Counted from the stretch's first letter, positions 16,721 through 26,101 are shown. The stretch: DNA of 64,000 nucleotides from Antarcticimicrobium sp033791545 (GCA_033791545.1 JASJGL010000036.1:23432-87431), one strand, 5' to 3'. Numbers and translations: made by a program. The notes: generated from the letters alone by a model not told the origin.

Positions 16721-17890
16721 ATGCGCCTTTTTGCCCCTTTGATTGCCCTGTGCCTTGCCGCGCCCATCGCCCATGCGCAATGCGGCGGCCCGTTTCCCGC
16801 CTTTGTCGACGGGCTGAAATCCGAAGCGGCGGCCAAGGGCTTTGACGCTGCGACGATCGACGCCTTTTTCCGCCCGGTGCGGCAGGACCCCAAGGTGCTG
16901 CGCGCCGACCGGGCGCAGGGGGTGTTCCAAAAGCCGTTCATCGACTTTTCCCGCCATCTGATCTCGCAAAACCGGATCGACAAGGGCCGCGCCATGGCGC
17001 GCAAATACGCCACCACGTTTGACCAGATCGAACGCGACTATGGCGTGTCGCGCGGGGTGCTGCTGGCGTTCTGGGCGTTTGAAACCGATTACGGCGGGTT
17101 CCAGGGCGATTTCAACACCTTGAACGCGCTGACCACGCTGGCGCATGACTGCCGCCGCCCGCAGATCTTCCGACCCCAGATCTTTGCCGCGCTGGAGCTT
17201 TACAAACATGGCGATTTCGACCCGGCACGCACCACCGGGGCTTGGGCGGGCGAGATCGGCATGGTGCAGATGCTGCCGCGCGACATTCTGGAAAACGGCA
17301 TCGACGGGGATGGCGACGGGCATGTGCGGCTGAAAACCTCGGCCCCTGATGCGTTGATGTCCGGGGCCAAGATGCTCTCCAGTCTGGGCTGGCGCGCGGG
17401 CGAGCCGTGGCTGCAGGAGGTGCGCCTGCCCGAGGCGCTCGACTGGTCGCTGACCGGCCCCGGCCAGACCCTGAGCGTGGCGCAGTGGGCGCGGATGGGC
17501 GTGCGTCCGCGCGAGGGCAAGCTGGCCAAGGACACGCTGTCCGCCTCGATCATCCTGCCGCAGGGGCGCAACGGGCCGGCGTTTATCGCCTATCCGAATT
17601 TTCAGGTCTATTTCGAATGGAACCAAAGCTTTACCTACGTGCTGACCGCCGCCTATTTCGCCAACCGGCTGGAGGGCGCGCGGGTCTATGACGCGCGCAA
17701 CCCAGAGCCGGGGCTGACCGGGGCACAGATGAAGGAATTGCAGCGCCGGCTGAAGGCACAGGGATATGATGTCGGCAAGATCGATGGCATCCTTGGGGCC
17801 GGCACGCGGGCCGCAACGCAGGCGGAACAAAAGCGGTTGGGCCTGCCCGCCGATGCCTGGCCCACCACGGCGCTGCTGAACCGGCTTTAG
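16721..17890 (+). CDS. Lytic murein transglycosylase, MltB-like (SLT_2) with PG-binding domain
   Basis: A 389-residue exported enzyme. A signal peptide (MRLFAPLIALCLAAPIAHA) is followed by the MltB-type catalytic domain (about residues 24-320). Catalytic Glu121 lies in LLAFWAFETDYGGFQG, and the GEIGMVQMLPRDILENG motif is present. A peptidoglycan_binding_1 domain closes the protein (about 327-388, LKAQGYDVGKIDGILGAGTR). It cleaves murein glycan strands by forming 1,6-anhydro ends in the periplasm. The gene starts 28 bases after cbiB but is probably functionally independent. Confidence 0.93.
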   Translation: MRLFAPLIALCLAAPIAHAQCGGPFPAFVDGLKSEAAAKGFDAATIDAFFRPVRQDPKVLRADRAQGVFQKPFIDFSRHLISQNRIDKGRAMARKYATTFDQIERDYGVSRGVLLAFWAFETDYGGFQGDFNTLNALTTLAHDCRRPQIFRPQIFAALELYKHGDFDPARTTGAWAGEIGMVQMLPRDILENGIDGDGDGHVRLKTSAPDALMSGAKMLSSLGWRAGEPWLQEVRLPEALDWSLTGPGQTLSVAQWARMGVRPREGKLAKDTLSASIILPQGRNGPAFIAYPNFQVYFEWNQSFTYVLTAAYFANRLEGARVYDARNPEPGLTGAQMKELQRRLKAQGYDVGKIDGILGAGTRAATQAEQKRLGLPADAWPTTALLNRL

Positions 17891-17919
17891 TCGCTCGAGA
17901 CCGCCGCTTTGCACCTGCC

Positions 17920-17943
17920 CCCTTCCCTTTAACGGAGGGAGGG
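17920..17943. terminator. Weak hairpin between convergent genes
   Basis: C- and T-rich left arm (17920-17928) pairs with AGGGAGGG on the right across a 7-base loop, with one bulge. It sits between the ends of the convergent transglycosylase and small exported-protein genes, where a two-way terminator would be expected. There is no T-run. Confidence 0.35.
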
Positions 17944-17954
17944 ATCGGGTGGGA

Positions 17955-18329
17955 TCAGTTCCCCACCCCCAGTTCAAACCTGAACGGAAACCGCGCGCCG
18001 CCCTTGGTGACCAGCATGTGCATCTGGCCATCGCGCAGATACACGTCGCAGCGTCCATCCCCATTCCCATTCCCATCCCCTGTGGAAATGCACAAGCGCC
18101 CGTCAGGAAGCAGGGTGAAGGCCCCGAATTGCGCCGGCGCGCCAGCGGGAGGCTCTGAGGGCCGCCGCACGGACCCGTCCGGGGCAAATTGCGGCGTGCC
18201 CGGGGTAAAGTACCGGGGCGGTGCGTCCTGATAGAACCCGTCGAAATCCTCTGACGGCCAATCCCAGCCCTGCGCCGACAACGCGGCGGGGCATAGCAGC
18301 AGACTCAACCAAAGCGGAATGTGGATCAT
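17955..18329 (-). CDS. Small exported protein, unknown
   Basis: A 124-residue protein with a signal peptide (MIHIPLWLSLLLCPAALSAQG). The mature part has an aromatic, proline-rich start (DWPSEDFDGFYQDAPPRYF) and two cysteines that may form a disulfide (near CISTGDGNGNGDGRC). The GDGNGNGDG stretch looks like a glycine/aspartate turn or calcium-loop-like element. It ends FRFELGVGN. The start at 18329 is the one that gives a proper signal peptide. I do not recognise the family. Its start lies 55 bases after the smc stop. Confidence 0.6.
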   Translation of the reverse strand: MIHIPLWLSLLLCPAALSAQGWDWPSEDFDGFYQDAPPRYFTPGTPQFAPDGSVRRPSEPPAGAPAQFGAFTLLPDGRLCISTGDGNGNGDGRCDVYLRDGQMHMLVTKGGARFPFRFELGVGN

Positions 18330-18383
18330 GCCCGATCCTATCGCACCGGGATTGCGCAGGTGCAATCCTGCGCCTGCGTCCTG

Positions 18384-21300
18384 TCACGCCACCAGCGATT
18401 CGGCCTTTTTCAGGTCGACCGAGACCAGCTGGCTGACGCCCTGTTCCTGCATGGTGACGCCATAAAGGCGATCCATCCGGCTCATGGTCACCGCGTGGTG
18501 AGTGATGATCAGGAACCGCGTGTCGGTCTGGCGGCACATCTCGTCCAGCAGATCGCAAAACCGGGTCACATTGGCATCGTCAAGCGGCGCGTCGACCTCG
18601 TCGAGCACACAGATCGGCGCCGGGTTGGCCAGGAACACCGCAAAGATCAGCGCCAGCGCGGTCAGGGTCTGTTCACCGCCCGACAGCAACGACAGGGTGG
18701 ACAATTTCTTGCCCGGTGGCTGGCACATGATTTCCAGACCGGCCTCAAGCGGATCGTCGCTTTCGACCATGACCAGATTCGCCTCGCCACCGCCGAACAG
18801 GTGGCGAAACAGCATGGTGAAATTGCTGTTCACCTGCTCGAACGCGGTCAACAGCCGTTCGCGCCCCTCGCGGTTGAGGCCCGCGATCCCGCTGCGCAGG
18901 GTCTTGATCGCCTCTTCCAGATCGGTCTTTTCGCGAGACAGGGTATCGAATTCCTCCTGCACCTCGCGGGCGTCCTCCTCGGCGCGCAGGTTGACCGCCC
19001 CCAAGGCCTCTCGCTGCCGTTTGTAGCGGTTCACGTCGGCCTCGAGTTCATCGGCGGCGGGCATGTCCTCGGGCACGGCGTCAAGCTGGTTCAACAGCTG
19101 GTTCGGGGTCAGCTGCATGTCTTCTGCGATGCGTTCCGCAGCGCTCTGCACCATCTCGCGGGCGGCCTCTGTCCGCGCCTCGGCGGCGGCACGTCCTTCG
19201 CGCGCGTCAGAGGCGTGACGCTCGGCATCACGCTCGGCCTGAATCGCGGCGCGCTGGGTGATTTCTCCGGTGGCCAGCGCATCGGCGGCAGTCGCGCGGC
19301 GCGCCTCGGCCTGCTCGGAAGCCTCTGTCAGCTCCTCGCGCTTTTCGGCGATCTGCTCGGGCACCGCGCGGGCGATGTCGAGTTCTTCCTCCGAGGCTTC
19401 CTTGCGTTCGACCAGTTCCGCGATGCGGCGTTCGGCGGTCTCAAGCCGGTGTTTCCAGCCGCTGATTTCCTTGGTCACCTCTTGCTGGCGCTTGATCCGC
19501 GCCTCGCCGTCGCGGCGCAGCTCGTCATGGGCCGAGCGACGGGTCAACATGGTGATCCGCGCCGCCTCGACCGTCTGTTTGATCGCCTCGACCTGCGCCC
19601 GGGCGCTGTCCAGATCGCCAAGCTCGGTCAGCCCGGCCTCGGCCTCGCGCAGCTGTGCGCGGGCGGCCATCGCGTCTTCCTTGTGGCGCGTCACCGCCAG
19701 CCCGAGGTTTTCCAACCGGCCGCCGGCCAGATTGCGCTCGGACTCGGCACGGCTCATGGCGCGGGCTGCATCGGCGACGCGCTGGTCGGCGGCGCGGCGG
19801 GCATCGCGGGCAGCCTTGTCGGCCTCGGTCACCTCAATCAATTTGCGGCTCAGGCTTTCATGGGCGGCGCGGGTGCCCTCGGCCCGGGCGCTGACCTGCT
19901 CCAGCTCCTGTTTCAGGGCTTCCAGCCGGTTCAACTGCTCCAGCCGCAACGCAGCGGCAGAGGGCGCATCCTCGGCCCAGGCACGGAACCCGTCCCAGCG
20001 CCACAGATCGCCCTCCAGCGTGACCAGCCGTTGCCCCGGCTGCAACAGCGGTTGCAGCCGCGCCCCGTCCTCGGCCTCGACCACCCCGATCTGGCTGATG
20101 CGGCGGCCCAGCACCTCGGGCACGGTGACATAATTGGCCAGCCCCGTGATCCCGTCGGGCAACAGTTGTGCAGCGCCATAGCCCGGCAGCGTGGCCCAGC
20201 CCGAGGGGCCGTCCTCTTCCACCACGGGGGCGCGCAGATCATCGGCCAGCGCCGCGCCAAGCGCCTTTTCATAGCCCGGCGTCACCCGCAGCAGGTCAAG
20301 CAGCTGCCCGCCCTCGGCGGTGTCGCGCGCCACCAGCTTGGCCAGTGCCGTGGTCTCGGCGCGCAAGGCACCGGCCTCGCCCTCGGCCTCGGAGCGCTGC
20401 GCGCGGGCCTCGGATTCGCGCGCCTGGGTGTCGTTGCGCATCTCGTCCACGGCGGCCAGAGTCTCTTCGGCGGATTCGGCGGCTTCCTGCGCCTCTTCCG
20501 CGGTCTCCTGAGCCGTCTCGAAGGCCTCATCCGCCCCGAGCAACGCCTGTTCGGCCTCGGCCACGGCCCGACGGGCCTTTTCCTCTTCGTCTTCGGAACG
20601 GGTCAGCATCTTGCGGCTGTCGTCCACAAGCCGCTGCGCCGACTGGTGCCGGGCGGCCAGACGCGCTACATCCTCGGTCACTTGGCTGAGCGTTTCCTCG
20701 CGTTCCTGCAACACGGCGGCAGCCTCGTGCGATTGCTCCGCCGCCTCGCTCAGCTTGTCGTCCTGCCCGTCGCCCGCCTTGGCCAGTTCGCGCGCTTCCC
20801 ATTCCAGCCGTTCAATGGTCTCGCCCGCGTCGCGGTTCAGCCCGGCCTCGCGTTCGATATCACGGGCGAGCTGGTCGATCCGTGCGGTCAGTGTCTCGAT
20901 CGTCTTGCGCGCGCGGAGTTCTTCGTCGCTTAGCGTGTTGCGCTCGACCTGCAAGCGCTGCAGCACGGCGGCGGCGATCGCCTCTTCCTCGCGCAGCGGC
21001 GGCATCGCCTCGTCAGCACTCGCGCGGGCGCGAATGGCCTGCTGCGCGGCGCTTTCGGCCTGCGCCGCCCCGGTGGTACGCTCGCGCAACACAGCCTCGG
21101 CGCTGGCGCGCGCCTCGTCCGCTTCACGCCAGCGCCGATAAAGCAACATCCCCTCGGCCAGACGCAGGCTTTCCCCGATCTCGCGATAGCGCGCCGCCTG
21201 TCGGGCTTGGCGCGCCAACTGCCCCAAATGCGTCGCAAGCTGTTCCAACACGTCATCGATGCGGGTCAGGTTGGTTTCGGTTCCGCGCAGCTTCAGCTCG

Positions 21301-21839
21301 GCCTCGTGGCGACGTTGATACAGGCCGGAAATCCCCGCCGCCTCTTCCAGAATACGGCGGCGCGCGGTGGGTTTGGCGTTGATCAGTTCGGAAATCTGGC
21401 CCTGCCGCACCAGCGACGGCGAATGCGCCCCGGTCGAGGCATCGGCGAACAACATCTGCACATCGCGGGCGCGCACATCCTTGCCGCTGGCCTTGTAGGC
21501 GCTGCCGACGTCGCGGGTGATCCGGCGCAGGATCTCAAGCGTATCGCTGTCGTTGAACCCGGTCGGCGCCAGCCGCTCGGAATTGTCGATCAACAGCGAA
21601 ACCTCGGCAAAGTTGCGCGCTGGCCGTGACCCGGAGCCGGCAAAGATCACGTCTTCCATGCCCGAACCGCGCATCGCCTTGGCGCGGGTTTCGCCCATCA
21701 CCCAGCGCAGCGCTTCCAACAGGTTCGACTTACCACAGCCATTTGGCCCGACAACCCCGGTCAGCCCTTCGGCGATCATCAGGTCGGTCGGGTCAACAAA
21801 GCTTTTGAAGCCGGTCAGTCTGAGCTTTGTAAAGCGCAC
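18384..21839 (-). CDS. smc: Chromosome segregation protein SMC
   Basis: A 1151-residue condensin ATPase, normal length for the family. The N-terminal Walker A is GPNGCGKSNLLEALRW (residues 31-46). Long coiled coils flank a hinge near the middle (about residues 500-640). The C-terminal head has the ABC signature LSLLSGGEQTLTALALIF and the Walker B PICVLDEVDAPLD. It organises and segregates the chromosome with ScpA/ScpB, which are not in this window. Antisense frames across it stay open for up to 870 residues only because of the G/C bias in third positions. Confidence 0.97.
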   Translation of the reverse strand: MRFTKLRLTGFKSFVDPTDLMIAEGLTGVVGPNGCGKSNLLEALRWVMGETRAKAMRGSGMEDVIFAGSGSRPARNFAEVSLLIDNSERLAPTGFNDSDTLEILRRITRDVGSAYKASGKDVRARDVQMLFADASTGAHSPSLVRQGQISELINAKPTARRRILEEAAGISGLYQRRHEAELKLRGTETNLTRIDDVLEQLATHLGQLARQARQAARYREIGESLRLAEGMLLYRRWREADEARASAEAVLRERTTGAAQAESAAQQAIRARASADEAMPPLREEEAIAAAVLQRLQVERNTLSDEELRARKTIETLTARIDQLARDIEREAGLNRDAGETIERLEWEARELAKAGDGQDDKLSEAAEQSHEAAAVLQEREETLSQVTEDVARLAARHQSAQRLVDDSRKMLTRSEDEEEKARRAVAEAEQALLGADEAFETAQETAEEAQEAAESAEETLAAVDEMRNDTQARESEARAQRSEAEGEAGALRAETTALAKLVARDTAEGGQLLDLLRVTPGYEKALGAALADDLRAPVVEEDGPSGWATLPGYGAAQLLPDGITGLANYVTVPEVLGRRISQIGVVEAEDGARLQPLLQPGQRLVTLEGDLWRWDGFRAWAEDAPSAAALRLEQLNRLEALKQELEQVSARAEGTRAAHESLSRKLIEVTEADKAARDARRAADQRVADAARAMSRAESERNLAGGRLENLGLAVTRHKEDAMAARAQLREAEAGLTELGDLDSARAQVEAIKQTVEAARITMLTRRSAHDELRRDGEARIKRQQEVTKEISGWKHRLETAERRIAELVERKEASEEELDIARAVPEQIAEKREELTEASEQAEARRATAADALATGEITQRAAIQAERDAERHASDAREGRAAAEARTEAAREMVQSAAERIAEDMQLTPNQLLNQLDAVPEDMPAADELEADVNRYKRQREALGAVNLRAEEDAREVQEEFDTLSREKTDLEEAIKTLRSGIAGLNREGRERLLTAFEQVNSNFTMLFRHLFGGGEANLVMVESDDPLEAGLEIMCQPPGKKLSTLSLLSGGEQTLTALALIFAVFLANPAPICVLDEVDAPLDDANVTRFCDLLDEMCRQTDTRFLIITHHAVTMSRMDRLYGVTMQEQGVSQLVSVDLKKAESLVA

Positions 21840-21965
21840 GGGCGGGCCATCTTGATTCCAGTTGAACCTGAAATGTGGGCGGTTGCCCCGCCGTGAGTCA
21901 ACGGGTTTACCGCTGTATCTGGCGTAGAAGCCGCAGTTATCCCCAATATATTGACGTTTTCAGCG

Positions 21966-22376
21966 CTATCCTGCGCGGCGAACCGCCGAAGGCGCGGGGA
22001 TGCAGCGATAAACCGGATACCCCGCTTTTGCCCCCGCCTCCGGCAAAAGCCGGCAGGCCGTGTTCAACGGCTCGATTGGGGCTACCCGCTTCGGGCAGGC
22101 GAGTCGCCCGGTCGCCAATGCCTGATCGCCCAGCACCTTTGTCACCGAACAGCCACTGACCAATGCCATCGCCAGCCCAGCCCGGTCCCGGATCGGCCCG
22201 AACCGGGGCGCGTATTGCGGGTTCACGCGGATCGCCTCGGCCAGATGCCCCTTCACGCGCACATCGAACACGCTGTCATTAACCGCAATCCGCGTTGGCG
22301 CCAGCCCGCGGAAATGCGGCGAGGGCGCGTTGCACCCGATCAGAACCAGGCAGGAGATCAAACAATGGTATCGCAT
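21966..22376 (-). CDS. Small putative lipoprotein, unknown
   Basis: A 136-residue protein whose start MRYHCLISCLVLIGCNAPSP has a lipobox (LIGC) and suggests a lipid-anchored outer- or inner-membrane protein. The mature domain has several cysteines and the segment NDSVFDVRVKGHLAEAIRVN. The start at 22376 is chosen because it places the hydrophobic stretch at the N-terminus; a frame extending further upstream would bury it. It reads in the same direction as smc, 126 bases upstream of it. The family is not recognised. Confidence 0.6.
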   Translation of the reverse strand: MRYHCLISCLVLIGCNAPSPHFRGLAPTRIAVNDSVFDVRVKGHLAEAIRVNPQYAPRFGPIRDRAGLAMALVSGCSVTKVLGDQALATGRLACPKRVAPIEPLNTACRLLPEAGAKAGYPVYRCIPAPSAVRRAG

Positions 22377-22465
22377 GTCGCCCACTGTGGCACAGATCCC
22401 GTTAACCAGATCTTGCACACAGCCATCATGGTAGCGACGGCGGCGGCTGTGCCGCTTGATAGCGG

Positions 22466-22494
22466 TTGAGGCATGTCCGGCGCGGCCTTATAAC
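22466..22494 (+). promoter_or_regulatory. Promoter of the FadR-type regulator gene
   Basis: TTGAGG and TATAAC are separated by exactly 17 bases, a good sigma-70 type pair. The expected start of transcription near 22501 gives a leader of about 20 bases before the ATG at 22520. Confidence 0.55.
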
Positions 22495-22519
22495 GCCCTA
22501 TACTCATCTGGAAATCGCA

Positions 22520-23305
22520 ATGCCCTTTCAAAAGGTCCAGCCCGAAAAACTGTCCACCTCGGTTGTCCGCCAGATCGAAAAACTGATCTTGCGCGGTATT
22601 CTGCGGCCCGGGGAACGGCTGCCGTCCGAACGTGATCTCGCCGATCGGCTCGGAGTGTCGCGCCCTTCGCTGCGCGAAGCGGTGGCCGAGCTTCAGGCGC
22701 AAGGACTGCTCGCCACCAAGGCGGGGTCGGGCATCTATGTCGCCGATGTCCTCGGGTCGGCATTTTCGCCAGCGCTGATCCGGTTGTTCGGTAGCCATGA
22801 CGAAGCGGTGTTCGACTATCTTTCGTTTCGCCGCGACATGGAGGGGTTGGCCGCTGAACGCGCTGCGCGGCTGGGCTCGGAGAGTGATCTGAAGGTGATA
22901 CAGGCGATCTTTGCCAAGATGGAAGCGGCGCAAGGCCGCTCCAACAATGCCGAGGAAGAGGCCCAGCTTGACGCGCAGTTTCACTCGGCCATCATCGACG
23001 CCAGCCACAACGTTGTGATGCTGCACATGATGCGCTCGATGTACGACCTGCTGCGGCAGGGTGTGTTTTATAACCGTCAGGTGATGTTCAAACAGCGCAC
23101 CTCGCGCGCCGCGCTGCTGGACCAGCACCGGGCGATCAACACCGCGCTGCAGGCCCGCGATCCTGCCAGTGCCCGCGCCGCGGTCGAGGCGCATCTGGAC
23201 TATGTCCAGTCCGCGCTGGAGGATCACAAACGCGCAGAAAGGAACGAGGCGATCGCACAACAGCGGCTGCAACACGAAACTGGGCGCGACAGCCGCAGAG
23301 GGTAA
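22520..23305 (+). CDS. FadR/PdhR-type GntR family transcriptional regulator
   Basis: A 261-residue regulator. The N-terminal winged helix-turn-helix (about residues 10-75) includes RLPSERDLADRLGVSRPSLR, the GntR recognition helix. The C-terminal all-helical FCD effector domain (about 95-235) contains the histidine-rich metal/ligand segments DAQFHSAIIDASHN and LLDQHRAINTALQ. These proteins sense small carboxylates or related metabolites. The target is not shown by the neighbours: the convergent atp operon ends just downstream, separated by a two-way terminator. Confidence 0.9.
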   Translation: MPFQKVQPEKLSTSVVRQIEKLILRGILRPGERLPSERDLADRLGVSRPSLREAVAELQAQGLLATKAGSGIYVADVLGSAFSPALIRLFGSHDEAVFDYLSFRRDMEGLAAERAARLGSESDLKVIQAIFAKMEAAQGRSNNAEEEAQLDAQFHSAIIDASHNVVMLHMMRSMYDLLRQGVFYNRQVMFKQRTSRAALLDQHRAINTALQARDPASARAAVEAHLDYVQSALEDHKRAERNEAIAQQRLQHETGRDSRRG

Positions 23306-23393
23306 GTGTCGCGATAGGGGCCGCAGTAAGATGCAGGTTGCGCTCTGGATCTCGGCGCATGCCCCTCACCCGAACACGTCGTTCCGCAAAAGA

Positions 23394-23418
23394 AAAACCC
23401 GGCCAGTGGCCGGGTTTT
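23394..23418. terminator. Bidirectional rho-independent terminator
   Basis: A perfect 11-base stem AAAACCCGGCC / GGCCGGGTTTT with an AGT loop has T-runs on both strands. It serves the plus-strand regulator gene and the minus-strand atp operon, whose last gene ends at 23446. Confidence 0.85.
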
Positions 23419-23445
23419 CTGTCTGTTCAGAACTAAGCGTGAAGC

Positions 23446-24006
23446 TCAGTGCAGCTTGGCGTCCACCTCTGCGATGGCCCCGTCGATCAGCTTGTTGCCC
23501 TCGGCAGCGCTCATCTGTTTGGCAATCACATCGTTGGCAGCCGCCACCGCGATGGTCACAGCCTGATCGCGAACCGCCTTGATCGCAGCGGTCTGGGCCG
23601 AGACGATCTTGTCTTCGGCCGCAGCCAGACGACGGACGATGGATTTCTCCAGATCAGCCTTGGCCTGTTCGGCAGCCGCAACGGCATCGGTCCGGGCATG
23701 TGCCACGATCCGTTCCGCCTGTGCCTGCACGTCCTTCTGCTTGCGCTCATACGAGGCCAGCAGTGTCTGTGCCTCTTCGCGCAGGGCACGGGCTTCGTCC
23801 AGCTCGGCCTTGATGCCAACGGCGCGATTGTCCAACGCCCCGCCAATCATGCCGGGAACCTTGAAATAGAACAGGACCCCGATGAAGACGATAAAGGCGA
23901 TCAACACCACGAAGTTGGTGTTGTGCAGCGAAAAGAACGGGCCGCTGGCGGCCAGCGCGGGGCTGGCAAAGCCAAGGCTCAGGAAAAGGGCGGTCAAATT
24001 ACGCAT
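23446..24006 (-). CDS. atpF: F0F1 ATP synthase subunit B
   Basis: A 186-residue b subunit, which forms the peripheral stalk of ATP synthase. One membrane helix (about residues 28-50, NFVVLIAFIVFIGVLFYF) is followed by a long charged helix rich in Ala, Glu, Arg and Lys. A probable signal-like leader (MRNLTALFLSLGFASPALAA) precedes it. This is the last gene of the atpI-atpB-atpE-atpF'-atpF operon and lies 5 bases after atpF'. A terminator follows. Confidence 0.95.
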   Translation of the reverse strand: MRNLTALFLSLGFASPALAASGPFFSLHNTNFVVLIAFIVFIGVLFYFKVPGMIGGALDNRAVGIKAELDEARALREEAQTLLASYERKQKDVQAQAERIVAHARTDAVAAAEQAKADLEKSIVRRLAAAEDKIVSAQTAAIKAVRDQAVTIAVAAANDVIAKQMSAAEGNKLIDGAIAEVDAKLH

Positions 24007-24011
24007 CTGTC

Positions 24012-24569
24012 TTACCCTTTCATCCGTTCGGTGATGGCGCCGGTAACGGCAGCCGCGGTGGCCTTGAAGCCCAGCGCCGTGACGATTTCCGCCGTGGTGT
24101 CTTTGGCCACGGCCTCGATGCTTTCCAGCGCGCTGGCACGAATGGCAGCGATTGCCTTCTCCGACTCGACAGTTTTTGCCGCGATGTCAGCATCGGCCTT
24201 TTCGATGGCCAGATCGAGATCGGCCTGAATGTCGGCCCGCGCCTCAGCAGAGATCCGCTGCGCCTCGGACCGGGCTTCGGCCAGGGCCTTATTATATGCC
24301 TCTTCGGCCTCAACAGCTTTCGCCTTGAGGTCTTCGGCTGCGGCCAGATCGTTGGTGATGGTCCCGGCACGTTCGGCAAGAATGCCGCCAATGCGCGGCA
24401 GCGCCACCCGTGACAGAATCAGGTAAATCACGACAAGCGTGACAACCAGCCAGAAGATCTGGTTCGGAAAGGTCGCAAAATCCAGCTGTGGCATGCCTGG
24501 ACCGCTTTCGGCGGCGCCATGTGCCATGTCGACAGCGGCTTGACCTGCGTCGTGCGTCTCAGTTGCCAT
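24012..24569 (-). CDS. atpF': F0F1 ATP synthase subunit B'
   Basis: A 185-residue second b-type subunit. Alphaproteobacteria and cyanobacteria carry two b proteins that form a heterodimeric stalk. An acidic N-terminal tail leads to a single membrane helix (about residues 33-52, IFWLVVTLVVIYLILSRV). A long alanine/glutamate-rich helix with lysines and arginines follows to the end. It lies between atpE and atpF in the F0 operon. The symbol atpG is used in some annotations. Confidence 0.93.
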   Translation of the reverse strand: MATETHDAGQAAVDMAHGAAESGPGMPQLDFATFPNQIFWLVVTLVVIYLILSRVALPRIGGILAERAGTITNDLAAAEDLKAKAVEAEEAYNKALAEARSEAQRISAEARADIQADLDLAIEKADADIAAKTVESEKAIAAIRASALESIEAVAKDTTAEIVTALGFKATAAAVTGAITERMKG

Positions 24570-24659
24570 GTCGTCCTCCTTGGGAACTTAGCCTACTTCG
24601 GGCAGCGCCGGGTCAATCCCGGGCTGCCCGACCGTAAGGATCAGATGTTCCGAAGGTAC

Positions 24660-24884
24660 TTAAACGGCGAACATCAGCAGCAAAGCAACCAGGAACGAGA
24701 AGATGCCCAGTGCTTCTGCAAATGCGATACCGATGAACAGGGTCGCGGTCTGACCGGCGGCAGCCGACGGGTTGCGCAGGGCCCCCGACAGGAAGTTGCC
24801 GGCAACGTTACCAACCCCGATTGCGGCTGCGCCGGAACCGATTGCTGCGAGGCCTGCGCCGATGTGTGCGAGATCGCCTTCCAT
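24660..24884 (-). CDS. atpE: F0F1 ATP synthase subunit C
   Basis: A 74-residue proton-ring subunit made of two membrane helices. The polar loop holds Arg37-Asn38-Pro39 (GALRNPSAAAG) and the proton-carrying Glu57 lies in the second helix (IGIAFAEALGIFSF). The glycine-rich first helix is present. About 90 bases separate it from atpF' and 52 from atpB, wider gaps than elsewhere in the operon, as usual for the most abundant subunit. Confidence 0.97.
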   Translation of the reverse strand: MEGDLAHIGAGLAAIGSGAAAIGVGNVAGNFLSGALRNPSAAAGQTATLFIGIAFAEALGIFSFLVALLLMFAV

Positions 24885-24936
24885 ATTGAGTACTCCTTAG
24901 GATGGAAAGTTGCGTTGTTTGGATACGGGTCGAACC

Positions 24937-25707
24937 TTAGTGCGAGGGATGCAGCGCATCCTTCAGATACACACAGGTCAGAATGGTAAAGACATAGGCC
25001 TGGATGAAGGCCACAAGGACCTCCAGACCGTACATGGCGGTGATTGCCAGAACCGACACCGGGCTGACGATGGTGAGGGCGGCAAAGCCCGCGAACACCT
25101 TGATCACCGCGTGGCCCGCCATCAGGTTGCCGGCCAAACGAATGGAGTGGCTGACGGGGCGAACGAAGTAGGAGATCAATTCGATGACCGCGAGGATCGG
25201 GCGCAGCGGCAGCGGTGCGCTCGACACCCAGAACAATCCGAGGAAGGCGGCGCCGTTCATGACGAAGCCAAGGATGGTCACGCTCAGGAACACCAGCATC
25301 GCCAACACCACCGTGACGGCGAAATGCGAGGTGGCGGCAAACGACAGCGGCAGAAGGCCAAGAAAGTTTGCGGTGACGATGAACATGAACAGCGTCATCA
25401 CATAGGGGAAGAATTTCACCCCTTCCTTGCCGCAGATATCCACGACCATCTTATGAACAAAGCCATAGGCCATTTCGGCCACCGACTGCATCCGGTTCGG
25501 AACCACGGCGCGGCGCGAGGTGCCCATGACCAGCAGCACGACAATCGCGACGATCGAAAGCCCCATCCACAGGGCGATGTTCGACGGCGTGTACCACGCC
25601 AGCGCATCCCCTCCGAACAGCGGCTTCACGATGAACTGATCCATCGGGTGGAATACCAGTCCGCCAGTCTCGGCGGCGTGTTCTGCACCATGCGCTTCGG
25701 TTGCCAC
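24937..25707 (-). CDS. atpB: F0F1 ATP synthase subunit A
   Basis: A 256-residue polytopic membrane subunit that forms the proton half-channels against the c ring. The family motif SHSIRLAGNLMAGHAVIKVF carries the essential arginine, and the last helix region GLEVLVAFIQAYVFTILTCVYL is also typical. The start is GTG at 25707. atpI ends 2 bases upstream. The operon order here (I-B-E-F'-F) is separate from the F1 genes, which are not in the window. Confidence 0.97.
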   Translation of the reverse strand: MATEAHGAEHAAETGGLVFHPMDQFIVKPLFGGDALAWYTPSNIALWMGLSIVAIVVLLVMGTSRRAVVPNRMQSVAEMAYGFVHKMVVDICGKEGVKFFPYVMTLFMFIVTANFLGLLPLSFAATSHFAVTVVLAMLVFLSVTILGFVMNGAAFLGLFWVSSAPLPLRPILAVIELISYFVRPVSHSIRLAGNLMAGHAVIKVFAGFAALTIVSPVSVLAITAMYGLEVLVAFIQAYVFTILTCVYLKDALHPSH

Positions 25708-25709
25708 GT

Positions 25710-26042
25710 TCAGTCCCTCTCGTCGTCTCGTCCGGCCTCTTCGGCCAATTTCTGCTCCTGGAGTTCTTGCGCCGTGCGAAGCATCGTCTTCACTCCGGCG
25801 GCAAGGCCCAGCATTGTAAACAGCACCAGAAAGATCGGGAGTGTCCCGAACAGGCTGTCCAGCCCGTATCCGATGCCAAAGCCGATCCCGAGACCGGCAA
25901 CAAGTTCGATCACCATCCGCCAGGCATGTTGCGCCTGAGAATAATGCTCATCCGCACGGGGTGTTGGCGCCTGCGCCTTTTTCGCCACTGCGATCCGTGC
26001 CTCCAGCTGCGCCATGCGCTGCTTTTGGTCCTCATCACTCAC
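25710..26042 (-). CDS. atpI: ATP synthase protein I
   Basis: A 110-residue membrane protein that starts the F0 operon. A charged N-terminal segment is followed by two membrane helices (about residues 42-63 and 67-87, LVAGLGIGFGIGYGLDSLFG and PIFLVLFTMLGLAAGV), the AtpI/Q layout. It probably aids c-ring assembly or magnesium handling, as proposed for the family. The start is GTG at 26042. Confidence 0.9.
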   Translation of the reverse strand: MSDEDQKQRMAQLEARIAVAKKAQAPTPRADEHYSQAQHAWRMVIELVAGLGIGFGIGYGLDSLFGTLPIFLVLFTMLGLAAGVKTMLRTAQELQEQKLAEEAGRDDERD

Positions 26043-26072
26043 CGGCGATTACCCCTCGCGTTTTCAAGCATG

Positions 26073-26101
26073 GTGCTAAGCGGGCGGGGGCATAGAGTCA
26101 A
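26073..26101 (-). promoter_or_regulatory. Candidate promoter of the F0 ATP synthase operon
   Basis: Reading the minus strand, TTGACT is followed after 17 bases by TAGCAC. The -35 box is good and the -10 box weak. It would start transcription about 25 bases before the atpI start codon. Confidence 0.35.

Noticed and set aside
18321..20933. 870-residue open frame on the plus strand inside smc
   Set aside because: It is antisense to a clear full-length SMC. Long open antisense frames arise from G/C-ending codons; the sequence is His/Arg/Gln/Gly-rich with no domain pattern.
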